Assembly: GCA_034509425.1 (NCBI GenBank)
Contig: JAVTVJ010000068.1
Coordinates: 3,224,001 to 3,288,000, forward strand
Length of the DNA: 64,000 nucleotides
Source: Eopsaltria australis
Taxonomy: Eukaryota > Chordata > Aves > Passeriformes > Petroicidae
Direction: 5' to 3'
Shown here: positions 52,868 through 64,000 of the stretch, piece by piece
How positions within the stretch are numbered: position 1 is the first letter of the stretch
Layout: every line of letters begins with the position of its first letter
Program-made: the position numbers and the translations under genes
The notes under the pieces: generated by a model
Databases searched by the model: none
Told to the model about the DNA's origin: nothing
The model's input: only the letters and a program-made list of their open reading frames with translations

Positions 52868-53560
52868 AGTGAAGTTCAACAGGGGCAAGTGCAAGGTTCT
52901 GCACCTGAGAAGGAATAACCCCAGGCACCAGCACAGGCTGGGGGCCAATCTGCTGGAAAGCAGCTCTGCAGAGAAGGACCTGGAAGTCTTGGTGGACAAT
53001 AAGCTGTCCATGAGCCAGCAGTGTGTCCTTGTTGCCAGGAAAGGCAATGGAATTCTGGGGTGCATCAGGAGGAGCATTTGCAGCATGTCATAGGAGCTGA
53101 CCCTGCCCCTCAGCCCTGGTGAGGATCACTGGGAGTGCTGTGTCCAGTTCTGGGCTCCTCAGTGCAGACACAGAGCTCCTGGAGTGGGTTCAGTGGAGGG
53201 CAACAAAGATAATTAAAGGACTGGAGCATCTCTTTCAAGGACAGGCTGAGGCAGCTGAGCCTGTTCAGACTGCAAGAGATAACTGAGAGGGGACTTTGGT
53301 GGTGTTGAGCAATAGGAGAAGAGGCAATGGGCAGAAACTGATGCACAGGAAGTTCCACCTGAACGTGAGCAAGAACTTTATGTGCAGGTGACTGATCACT
53401 GGAACAGGTTGCCTGGAGTGGGTGTGGAGTCTCCCTCACTGGAGATATTCAAGAACCTTCTGGCTTCAATCCTCTGCCATGTGCTCTGGGATGACCCTGC
53501 TTGAGCAGGGAGGAGCCACTGTGGTCCCTTCCAATCTGACCCACTCTGTGACTCTGTTTC
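52868..53560 (+). mobile_element. CR1 LINE, 5'-truncated and degraded, + orientation
   Basis: The 5' part still encodes the end of a CR1 reverse transcriptase: KFNRGKCKVLHLRRNNPRHQ, then EKDLEVLVDNKLSMSQQC and NGILGCIRRS. A stop at about 53089 interrupts the frame. Later segments are recognisable only as nucleotide similarity, including GAGGGCAACAAAGATAATTA, GGACAGGCTGAGGCAGCTGA and ACTGGAACAGGTTGCCTGGA. The 3' end has GACCCTGCTTGAGCAGGG, then GGTCCCTTCCAATCTGACCC and a degenerate octamer tail (CTCTGTGACTCTGT). Stop codons and indels make it a non-functional fossil of about 690 bp. The left edge is approximate, because diverged CR1 sequence may extend a little further. Confidence 0.93.
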
Positions 53561-56500
53561 AGAGGCCAGGTGACATGGCAGGGTTTGTGTAGCTTGCAGG
53601 CTTCCTGTTTTGTGAGTAAATACCGTCAGTTTGAGTTCAGCTTGGGGGAATGGGGAGAGGGAGTGCTTTCATAATGCTGCTGCTATGTACAAAGCCAGAG
53701 ATAACGCTGTGTGCTTTTGCTAGGCAAATAAAGGACACAGGCACAAAAAAATCATACATTGGTTGCTACGTGCTCTGGCATACTAATATGAATTAATTTT
53801 AATTTCTAATCAGTATGTTTAATTTGTAATGCCTTAAAAAATGCAATTGATGTCATTTGGGAAGGGCACATACTAAGAAAATGAGAGATTTTGAGTACAA
53901 AATTCATTTTAACCCCGCCTGTGGAGCTGCTCCTAACCTTCATAATTAAACTATCTTAACCGTCAAAAAAAAAAAATCTTAAAATACAATTTAAGTGAAG
54001 GTTTGTGAGTTCAGTCAAATGACATAGTCAGTACACTGTTTACTGCTGCACACATGAAGTTCTGCAAATTAAATTATATTCAAGATGGATGGTGTCACCA
54101 CAGCAGTCATATGTGTCCTGTGTGTGCTGACACTGGGGAAACGGGAAATATTTTTTCTAGTCATTGCAAGATTAGTCTCAATTACCTTGAAATTAAGCAA
54201 CCAACGATATCACCAACAACAAAAATGTCGTTCTCTTCTTTGTTTGCCCTTACAAACTGCAGCAAGTGGCTCTGTATGGAGTTAATCCATAATCATAGAC
54301 CATTATGGGATTCAGCAGGCCAACTTGTTGCTGACAGCCCCTCTAGGAAATCCCACAGGTGCGGAACAAGAACATCAGGCACTGTTCCTGCCTTTCACAC
54401 GCCAGTATCCTTCAGTGGTCAGGAAATCATGCCCTGGAGAAAATGCAAGTAGGGTATTTGCTCTCATCCCAAAATACCCATTCCTTGGCACCAGTGACAC
54501 ACAAGCTCCATCAGAGGCATCTCAAGTAGAGCCAGGTTTATTAGGTGTGAACATGGCTACATTGTTTCTAAGAGTGCCTTTGGAAATGGATATGCCATTC
54601 CAGCTTGGTGAGACACCTGGACCAAGCCTACCACACCCAAGCTCCCCACACACAGAGCCAGCCAGGGGCTGCTGGCACATGGTCCCTACAGCTAGGCAAA
54701 GCACCACATGCACAACTCACCCATATCCAGCCTGCCTGGGAGGCAGCAAGTTTATTAAACCTGGGCAGATATATATACTGGGTTGGAAATCAGTGGTACA
54801 AAACTTGGTGTAAGATATGATGGAGGGGGAGGTGATATTTCTTTTCAAACATCTGCAAGAAAGTTGAAGTTACCTGTTCACAGTCATTCCCTCATACACT
54901 TTATTCACCCATTCTCTCATTCCACATATGTACAAGCAACAAGATGTCTGACTTGAACCACTTGTATGTCTCACCACAGACAAAGAATACAAGCTGCCAT
55001 GTCCTCCATTTGTCCCTGGAGTTCTTCTTGAGGGCCACACAAAATCCCATTTTGGACAGATCTCATATTTGTTAGGATCTATCATCTCTTATGGGGCAGT
55101 CTCTAGTATGAGCATTATTAGTTCCAGGTCTTTACTCCTTAGGCCAGGTTGCTGGTCACTGAGCCTTTTTTCTTGTTTGGAAAATTTTCCTTGTGGGTTA
55201 ATGGGTAGAAGCACATATACAATGTTATATGGGATCTGTTGCTATGTTGATACCACTCTACTGATGCTGGGGTGCAGGGTCTGCTGGGGAGTCAGCTGGG
55301 CTGGGGTCTTTCATAGCGCAGGTCTTCTGGGCTTGGTATAACCACCCTTGTCTCCATTTTACTGCTGGGAAGTGTGTTTTTGGAGGGGAGTATCTATGCA
55401 TTTAACTCTTTGTTCTGCCAGTTCTGGTGCTCAAGCATACTCTGTTTCAGGTAATCTTCATGTTTCTATGCATGTTTCTCCCCATCCTTTGGGCTCTCCT
55501 GGGCCAGGCAGACTCCCTGCCTGAGACGAGGCACACTGCAAGCACAGAGGTGACTGGTGCAGCTGTATACCTGCCTCTCATTTTGCCTAAATTATCCAGG
55601 AAATGCTATCTGCTGGCAATGTCAGCAGGTGATCTGCCCTGGCCTGTGCAAGCTCTTTGACAGCTGATGTGGAGAAGCACTTTGCATTGAAAGACATTTG
55701 AAGGTGCACACAGGTATTTGGAGCTATGCTGAGCCTTAGTAATGGGGGTCTCTGCAGAGCAACCTCCTTGCTCCCTCTGCATGGTGCAGCCCCCATGGCT
55801 GAGCAGAGACAGCTGGGCTGTTTCCCAAACAGTTCCCTCACCTCTGGAAGCAGCTGGCCCTGGGAACTTCACATGTACCCCTGGTCCTGCAAACCCATGT
55901 GGACAAATGCATGTGACCATGGTGGGCCCTTTCTCTTGCCTGGGGTCAGCTCTCAGTGACTCACTTGGGCTGAGTGCCAGTGAAACTTTACACCTTGAGA
56001 AAGAGGGTGGAATGATAGCCAGAACATGCTTTGGTTTAGTTTGGTTTGAAGAAAGGAAGGCTATGTTTCTTTATTACCCTATATTTCTGTCCAATTGGCT
56101 TTTGTGCACTGCATGGTACCCTGTAAGCACCATGGAGCTTTAACATCTGTGGTGCCTTCAGCACTGCAACACAGCCTTACAAACTGAAAATTGTCATTGC
56201 ACAACTCAGATCTGTATTGTTGCATGAATGGAGCTCCAGCCTTCAGAAACTATCATTTACAGTTTTCTTTTGAGTAAAGACTACAGGGTAGGTCTTTTAA
56301 AATAGGGAGAAAATAGCTTTGAATTGAACAAATTGCAACAAATAGTGGCTAGTTGTATGTATGCCAGTCTGTGCCACAGGGAAGGTGGATATAACAAATG
56401 CTCTGGGATTCCACTTCATCCTTTTATAGTAGCTTTTTCTCCACCACTGCATCTTCTCCAGTAATGGTGTTAAATAATGCATGTGTAATTTTGGTGTTTT

Positions 56501-57739
56501 ATGCTGTGTTTTGCTTCTAACAGTGGACTGAGACTGTGTTTCCCTCCCTACCCTGAAATTCAGTTGTGGATATAGAAATTCCACCATTTGTTGCTGCAGC
56601 ATGTGAAGAATTAGAAAATATTGTTTGGAGGACATGCCACTTTTTCATTGGCCTCTCTTGACTGAATCAGATGGTCAGACACTGTCATGCCATCTGCAGC
56701 AAGCTCTGCAGGTGGATGTGCCATGCCAAGAGACTTTGTTTGACAGCCTTTATTCATCAGATGGTTTTGCAGGCAGCTCATTACAGAATGATGAACCTGC
56801 CTGTTTCTGGTTAATTATCAGCTTCACAGTCCGTTGGGTGAGATCAGCTCTCTTATAAGTGACTACTGATTCCTGTAAAAAGGATTTGTTTCTCTTTTTA
56901 CTGCACCATTTAAAAGTAAACCAGCATTTCAGAAGCTTTAATCACAATTGTCTTTTAATCTTTTATAAAGACGTCTCCAGTAAGGAAAAAAAGAAAGAAA
57001 TGAAATTTTCCAAAAAATTGCCAAAAATTACATATACAGTGTACTGGCCATCTTCATCTTTGATAAGTCCTTTGTTTCTGCTCCTAGCACATTCACACTA
57101 TCAAGATGAAAGGCCAAATGTTCTCTTCTTATAACTTCATAAACATCGGAGAAGTTGCACAGAGAAGAGTTTGGCCAGAATGAACTATAAATATTTTTTT
57201 CTCTCTTTTCTATGTGATTAATGATACAAATATAAAAATTAGTTTGAAAGAATCATGCGTGTCTCTTTTAAATTGTGCTGTTTATTTGACGAGTTTACGC
57301 CTTTTCTTCTGTTGCTGGAGAGCATCATTGCATTCTGGGTACCAGTTTATTTTGAGAAGTTATTTGGTTTGTTTACAATCTTTACCATTCAGAGCTCAAA
57401 AACACAAAAAGGTGGGTGACTAATTCCTTTCTTAACATCTTCCTGTGGGTGAATGCAAGAGGAATGAGTGCAGAGCAACAGGAAATTGCATCAGGAGCTG
57501 TGGTGCTTTGAGAGAGATCAAGCAAAGAGTCAGATGCTACCAGATACAGTTCTCAAAAGCACTTCTCACACCAAGAGAGGATCAGGGATAGTGTTTTGCA
57601 CCTGGAGAAGTACTGGATTTGTTGGCATCACAGCAGTCACTCTACATTCATTAATTTTGTATTCCAGGCTGGGTAAGGGCAAGCTATAAGGTTGTGACTA
57701 ATGATACATCACAGGAGGTAAGGGAGGAAAAATTACATC

Positions 57740-58130
57740 ACTCATTGCACGAGACTTGATGAAATGGGGTGCCCCGTGCTGCCCTCTCTCAGCAGCAATG
57801 CTGTGAGCCCATGCTGGCAGTGCTGGAAGGTGCCAGGGCAGAGTTCTGCCGCTGCCCCTGCTCCCCATAGCGCCTTTCCCCGGGGCACAGCAAAGCCCCT
57901 GATGCCCGCCTGCTCTCCAGGGGCCACAGCCTCTCTCCCCACCCTGGAGGGCACACTCGGCCAGGCAGGCGGCTCCAAGCCCTGGGTGGCACAGTCCCTC
58001 CTCTCTCAGGGCTGAGAGTGTCAAGATGCACCCGAGGGACCTGTCCCGACCTGAGGTTTGGCTCCCTGCAAGAATACCCAGCACAAACACTGCTCCCCAT
58101 GAATGCAAGGGAACCCACAGGACTGATCCC
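57740..58130. other. GC-rich patch with open frames on both strands
   Basis: A GC-rich block of about 390 bp contains CATAGCGCCTTTCCCCGGGG and GGCACACTCGGCCAGGCAGG. Open frames of 83-136 codons occur on both strands (longest 57698-58108, minus), as expected when stop codons are depleted by composition. No motif or family was recognised. A diverged repeat or a small regulatory island are the main alternatives. Confidence 0.35.
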
Positions 58131-59254
58131 CGGAGGAAATGCTTCTAGTTGGTATCAAATAGGGGAAAATTCAGTTAGAAAAATGCAGGTTTGAGAGTGC
58201 AGAAGCCTGCAAGGGGACTCTTGGTATGGAATCGTACCAGGCTAAACAAAGCATTTTCTGTCAACAAAATGGGTTCTGTCTTCACAAAACATCTCCAAAC
58301 AGAATGACGCAACAGTGGAGAGACATGAATACAGTTAAGGAATATACAAACGAAGATACCATGCTCTTCCATAACAGAATTCTGGGTGGATTTTCAGAAA
58401 TGGCAAAATGTCACCTATGCAGGAGGCAAAACAAATGTTCCATATTATTCAGCTGGTTCTCCATTCTGTCCATTGCAGCACATCAAAAGAGGCATCTTGG
58501 GAAATGCCTTTACATGCTATGTATAAAAAACTATGGTTAAAATGGACTGAGAAGCATTTTTTTGGGAGAAAATGCATCCCAAGAACATTAAAGGATGTTT
58601 CACAGCTGTACAGTGTTCTAATGAGGAGCTAAGAAATTGATTTAGTCACAGTAAGTGTTGATTTTATAACAGAGTTCTCTAATCACAAAAATAAATTATC
58701 TGTCTTTAAAAATTAATCCAGTTTGTTGCATGCAATGCAGCAGTGTGAGCAATCGAGTGCAATTCCTGCTGTAATCACTGGGTGGCATTTGGATGTGTTG
58801 GAAGAGTTCAGTTTTGGATGGTAAATGAAATGGAATATTGCATTTTGTACAGAATAATGAAATGTAAGCAGCAGATAGGTTTCAGAAATAAGAACGCAGA
58901 TGAATGCCAGATATAGATTAATAAAAAATCTAGAATAAATATACATATGTCATTAAAATACTTTAAGATTACTGTAAGGTCCTTGATGATAAGTAATGTT
59001 ACTAAGGCTAATCTCAGGATAAGCTTGTTATTGAGAGAATAGTGACTATTAGTGACATGGCTGTCATCCCACTGGTCAGGTGGCATCCAGGTACATTGCT
59101 CATTTTGCCCTTAGGCTCACATAAAACATGGGAAAGCAAACAACCACTGGGCTCCCATGATGACCCCAGCCAGCCCTGGGTGTACCAGGATGGCTACACA
59201 CAGTTGCAGAGGCCACATCAGTCTGGGATGCTGCTCCTGTACAGATCAGACTGA

Positions 59255-59352
59255 CTTCCTTCCTTCCTTCCTTCCTTCCTTCCTTCCTTCCTTCCTTCCT
59301 TCCTTCCTTCCTTCCTTCCTTCCTTCCTTCCTTCCTTCCTTCCTTCCTTCCC
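59255..59352. repeat. (CTTC)n / (GGAA)n microsatellite, about 24 units
   Basis: An almost perfect tetranucleotide array of about 98 bp is followed by a CCCACTCTCTCCCTCCCTCC pyrimidine-rich extension to about 59373. The whole block is polypyrimidine on the + strand. Lysine-, glutamate-, glycine- and arginine-rich or proline-, serine- and phenylalanine-rich open frames across it are repeat artefacts. Confidence 0.98.
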
Positions 59353-61189
59353 CACTCTCTCCCTCCCTCCCTCATGTGAATCTGTCTTGGTCACTCCTCG
59401 CCAGTCTCAAAGGGCTGTAAAAATGCAGCTGCCTCACCAAACACAGCCAGGTCACAGTGAAACAGGCCCTACCAGTTAGGAAACAACTGGGCAGCAAGTT
59501 CCCCTCTTCCCTGCTGTTGTACAAACCACTGCTTCATACTGACTGAGGTGTAAGTGCTGCTGAGCCCTCGTGGTCTGTGAAAATATGAATTCAGTGTATA
59601 ATGAGGTGCCCTCTGGTTCCAGCAAAAGATTAGAAAGAAAGAGATCAAGTTTTGTTTGTCATCTGAAGGACAAATCAAGGAAGAAAAAAATCTTTTAGAA
59701 GGAAAAACTATGCTTTGTCTGCTCTTTGAAAAGAATAAAAACTAATACAAACTGCCTCCTTCACTTTGCTTCTAGAATTGCTTCTAGGCAGAAGGGAAGG
59801 GGGCTGAGAAGTTTTTCTGTTTTAACTTCAGGTCTGGCACTTCTTACAGGAAAAAAAAAGCAAACTTTATATTATTGTGAAATTGTAGAGGAAAAAAATT
59901 GGGCAAATACAATGCTATGAAGGAATTAAACATTTTTTCTACACATTGATCCACCCTGCCTCATCTCTAATATGAAAACATGGGATTTTGTACTGAACAG
60001 CAAAGTACTAGCAAAGACTTAAAAATACATAGCTCCCATCAGTATTCCCCTATCAGTCTTCTGTCGATATATGACTGTTGAGATGTCCCTTTCCCTAATA
60101 TTTGCAAAAAAATTGTACTGCTGGATGTAAGTCACTGTGTATTTATTGACCTGAACAAATATGCTTTAAGAGGACAGCCCCTCAGTTTCCATCAGAAATG
60201 CTACTGCCATAATGCACTTGTATAAAGGAGCCTGTTTTACATCCAAGGAGGAGGCTGTTTCTCAGAAAAAAGTGGCTGCAAGTCTTCTATTGAGCCATTT
60301 ATTTCCTTTGTCTTCATCACCATCACCCCTTTTCCAATACACGCAGTCAGGGCCATGAACACCAATTGTTGAGTTAATGAAGTTGGGGAATTATGATGAT
60401 TTGCTACATACAGCTTTACCTCCCTTGTACTGGACTCTTCCTCTGGTGAAAAGCAAGAATTGAAACTGGAGGTCCATCTAAAGGTGAGACATCTGCATGA
60501 GACTAATGCAGTAACCTACTCACCACAAACTATTCCTGTTGCATCCTAATCACCGCACGAACATGGCCAATCTCCAGTCATGATGTCAAAAATACTCCCT
60601 TCCTGACATGTTTGCTCTTCAGTCTGCCAGCTGCATCCACCCCCTGGCAGCTGAGTGCTTCAGAAATGGATCCATCAACTGCTGCTGGGAACAGAAAGTC
60701 AGCTGGTAGTGCTCCCTGTTCAAATTGGAAATAGAGATGTTTATTTTTCAGCATTGCAAAGTTACATCTAACCACACAACTCTTCAATAATTTTTTTGCT
60801 TCAGGTCTGAATCACAAATTCTGTGGGTCAATCCTAGCCTGGCAGCAGCTGGAAAGATGGGGGTGTCCAAGCCTGTGTGTCCTGGTCCTCTGTGTGCAAA
60901 CAGATGAATCAATGCATAGTTTCACTCTGGGCTGCCTCTAAAGGTGCTCCCAAATTGGGATCTGCTCCTTTATTTGGTAGCTATCACTGTAGGCAAGAAA
61001 CTGAGACTGATGGAGAAAAACAAGGATTTTTATGAATTAGATTGTGTTGAGGGGTAAAACAATCAAAATAACTCACAGCACAAGCCTGATACTCTGTTAC
61101 GAAGCTCGAGGCACTTCCACAGATATAAATAAATCAGCAGTGTTTACCCTGCCACCATCACTTGAGCAGTATGTGGCACTATTTATACA

Positions 61190-61380
61190 TGCAGGAGTGC
61201 TATTTCTGCCACCACATCCCCTGGAGCATTACCTCTGGCTGAGATGTGCCACTGCTGCTGCAGCCAGGGCCACTCCCCTGAGCTGGGGACATGCTGGGGG
61301 GCACAGAGCATCCCCAGAGCCACTGAGGGCAAACCCACCAAGGGCGAACACATGGGGAGACTCTCCCAGAGAGCAGAGAA
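61190..61380. other. GC-richer patch
   Basis: About 190 bp of higher GC content (CTGCTGCTGCAGCCAGGGCC, GGGGACATGCTGGGGGGCAC), open on both strands. No recognised gene or element. Confidence 0.3.
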
Positions 61381-64000
61381 AGCTTTGAAAAGGTTGTCTT
61401 AAAAAGTCTCTGCACAGTTTGAAGAAAGACATTCCCTGCACATAGACACAAACAACCCCATGGCATCATTTCCCATTTTATGTATTCTCAAAGGCCAGCT
61501 GCAGACACATGTGCTTTCACTGATTGGCATCTTAGTCCACCAGTGATTATTAGTCAGCAGACATGCTGTAGGCTAAAAGTAAGTAAATGCCAAAGGGGGA
61601 TTTAAATACAATTTTTTCCTCCCAAGAGTATTTGAAGGGCTGTATTTTGCAAATTTCAAATAATATATTGAAATCACTTCTGCTTTGGGAAATAATAGTT
61701 CATTTTTCAGCTATCAAATGAACTTCATTATTCTCTCTTTAGTGATACAATCTTGTTTTTAAGACAATACAAATTCAACTCCTTTTTTTCTTTCAAAAAA
61801 CATGATTTTGCAAATGTTTTTGTAATGGCAGGATGTTAGAAATGGAGACGGTCAGCACAGTTTACTGAGGTAAGATTTGCTCTGACTCACAATAGATTGG
61901 GAAGGCATTCCAGCACAAAGGTGAGGTAAATCAATACACATCACCTGCAATAAAAATAAGCATTCTAAAGCGATAAGGGAAGATTAAACCCTGTTTAAAT
62001 GTACAAGAAACTACAGAGGAATCTAAGTATGTAATCTAAGGTAACAATGTTGTTTAGAACTGACAGATGCCTTTGAAGCATTTTATCAGGATCAGCTATC
62101 TTGTAGACACTTCTTAAGCTAAATAAGAGATTCTGTACTAACATCACTATCTGCACAAGACAACAGATAGTTTATAAAGAATGCCTCAAAGCAAGGAAGC
62201 TGTTTCCCAAATTGCAGTCTCACAAATTACCAAAATCACCTCAGAGCACCCTACAGCTGGTGGCCTAATTCTTCTATTCTTCATCTTTCAGACTCACAAG
62301 ATAGCTTATGTAGTTTAACTACATTCATTATTCCAGTCTCACTTTTTCACTTAATAGCACCTGTCACAAGGATGATGGTGATTTTTGAGTAGAAGGGTAA
62401 TGGACAATGAACTCTATATTTTAGCTGACATACTCAAAATAATTTGGCAATTCCTTCTGGAGATGTTTATTTTAATATCTGTGAGCACTATTTAGCTTTC
62501 AAGTTACTTGTTGTGTCTCTAAAATTTTATGATAGAAGTTGTAAATATTAACTCGTATGTGTGTCTTTATTCCTTTGTTATTATATTAAAAGAACTTGAA
62601 CCTAGAATGGAAAAAGACCCCATACAGTATTTCTACAATAACATGAAGAAGAAATGGTGTTTCATTGCTCTGAAATTAAATCTAACTTTAATGAATTCTC
62701 ATAGTTCACAACTGAAATCTGCTTTTGGTTTCTAGCACACCTTGGCATTCCAAGCATGTGTATTTTAGTATTTATTCATTCAATCCTCAAAATGTGCAGT
62801 TTGCCATGAAGATATACAGCCTGAAATATCATTATCAATGAGTACAACAAGCTGTATGGTGTTACCTTGTTGAATATGGGCACATTATTGGCCAGCTTTA
62901 CTGCAAACAATTTCAAATAAAATTGAAGCATCACATCTGTTGCCAATGTAAATATAAAACAAATAGGAACAGAGACTCAAATAAACAGTGCCTAACTGCA
63001 AAATAAATGCAAGTCTGAATTTATTGCTCTGTTTAGTATTTATTAGCTCTCTACATTTACCACTTTAGAAAGAAAGCCAAGTCATACTTACTAAAAAATT
63101 ACACTAATAGGTGATAAAAGCCTGGGCAAAGGAGTAGATTATTTGTGAATCTGGGCCTGTGAAACCCACTGACCCCCCCTGCTAAGACAAAAAGCAGGTT
63201 CTGAATCATGGCAGGGTTGTGCAGACCTTGGAAGCTCTCGGGAAGCCTCACCACTGTCTTGGATAAAGTCAAAGTTTAAGCTAAAGAGTGTAAGAGGTCT
63301 AAAAGTGAGTTCAGGATGGGGGAAGGGGAGGCAGTGGAGAGCAGGAGGCATTGCACTGGATTCCAAGAGGTTTGAAAATTGACACGTGGAGGGAAAGGGC
63401 ACTCATAGCTATATAGAGATGAACCAACACCTCCCAGCCACACGGAAACAAAATGATAAGTCAAAAATTCTGTGATTTTTAGAAGCGAAAATTCTAACAT
63501 TTTTAGGTGTACAGCTGCAATGTTGGCATGGGGGTACATAGAGTGGGTTGAAAAACCCATGCTAGGAAGGAATGAGAACCAGTACTAGGCAAGATGATGG
63601 CTCATGAAGGCACACAGCATTGAGGGGAGGGAGCTCTCCACAGATGAGCTGTATCACTGGCTAGACTTACATGTGTATGATATACATATGGATAATATGC
63701 AACAAATTCTTAATAACTTCAGGGAAAAAAAAGAGAAAAGCACTTCAGATGGTGTAAAAGGAATCATTACTATAACCTCAGGCTATCCACAGTCACTTAA
63801 ATCATTCAAATCCTGGAACATTCATTCTGTTAATGTGTTACTGTTTTAGACATGCTACTGATTTACAGAAGGTTAATGTGGATTGTTGCAGAATTCAATT
63901 CACTTCAAGTGTTTTCGACAGCCAGTAAAAAAGAATACTTATTGTAGAAGAAATTGATTTCATAATGACAGGGCTCCTCTATTCTTTATCCTCTTTTAGA

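Larger units (their letters stand above)
53561..64000. other. 3' flanking DNA without a recognised gene, second part
   Basis: AT-rich DNA with scattered GC-richer patches (about 57740-58130 and 61190-61380) and the long CTTC array. The open frames at 54054-54452 and 54325-54813 (132 and 162 codons on the + strand) overlap in different frames and match no family I know. No FANCB-like sequence, the expected mammalian neighbour, was recognised. No tRNA, rRNA or snRNA gene was seen. Confidence 0.65.

Noticed and set aside
54325..54813. 162-codon + strand open frame, with an overlapping 132-codon frame at 54054-54452
   Set aside because: The two are in conflicting frames and have no recognised domain. 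I considered an endogenous retroviral remnant but saw no retroviral motif.
57698..58108. 136-codon minus-strand open frame
   Set aside because: It lies in a GC-rich block that is open on both strands, and no protein features are recognised.
59100..59420. Open frames with repeated KEGR or PSFL units
   Set aside because: They are translations of the CTTC/GGAA microsatellite.
1..64000. CRISPR arrays, bacterial operons, defence systems, tRNA or rRNA genes
   Set aside because: I looked for direct repeats with unique spacers, cloverleaf-like sequences and gene-dense coding on both strands. None was found, and the spliced GLRA2 exons and CR1 elements show vertebrate nuclear DNA.

Overview
This window is vertebrate nuclear DNA, almost certainly from a bird. 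Two fragments of the avian CR1 LINE 3' end are recognisable by their diagnostic tail, which reads on one strand or the other as 'CACAGAATCACA'-type octamers beside the 'GGAAGGGA' and 'CTTGAGCAGGG' motifs. The DNA is AT-rich and CpG-poor, with long introns and few repeats. No bacterial, phage, plasmid or CRISPR-like features were seen.

Only one gene can be supported: the 3' end of GLRA2, the glycine receptor alpha-2 subunit, on the + strand. Positions 1-7505 are the end of the upstream intron. Positions 7506-7655 are a 150-nt penultimate coding exon carrying the M2-M3 linker, M3 and the start of the intracellular loop. Positions 7656-34386 are a 26.7-kb intron. Positions 34387-34665 are the last coding exon with the rest of the M3-M4 loop, M4 and the stop. 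A 3' UTR of about 1.24 kb follows, ending near a canonical poly(A) signal at 35880-35885. Both splice junctions are canonical and phase 0. The last 142 residues of the receptor are encoded here.

From about 35906 to 64000 no gene is recognised. This 28-kb 3' flank holds a truncated CR1 element (about 52868-53560), a long (CTTC)n microsatellite, a perfect 28-bp palindrome, some GC-rich patches and otherwise unassigned DNA. In mammals the downstream neighbour of GLRA2 is FANCB, but no FANCB-like exon was recognised.

The observations most worth a second look are two short CpG-dense clusters inside the otherwise CpG-poor large GLRA2 intron. One (about 9473-9592) is a 120-nt open stretch with AG and GT boundaries and phase 0 at both ends. 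It could therefore be spliced between the last two exons to lengthen the M3-M4 loop, where paralogues GLRA1 and GLRA3 have known splice inserts. The other (12805-12882) has 11 CpGs in 78 bp. Both are hypotheses. I did not find convincing evidence of a new biological system in this window.
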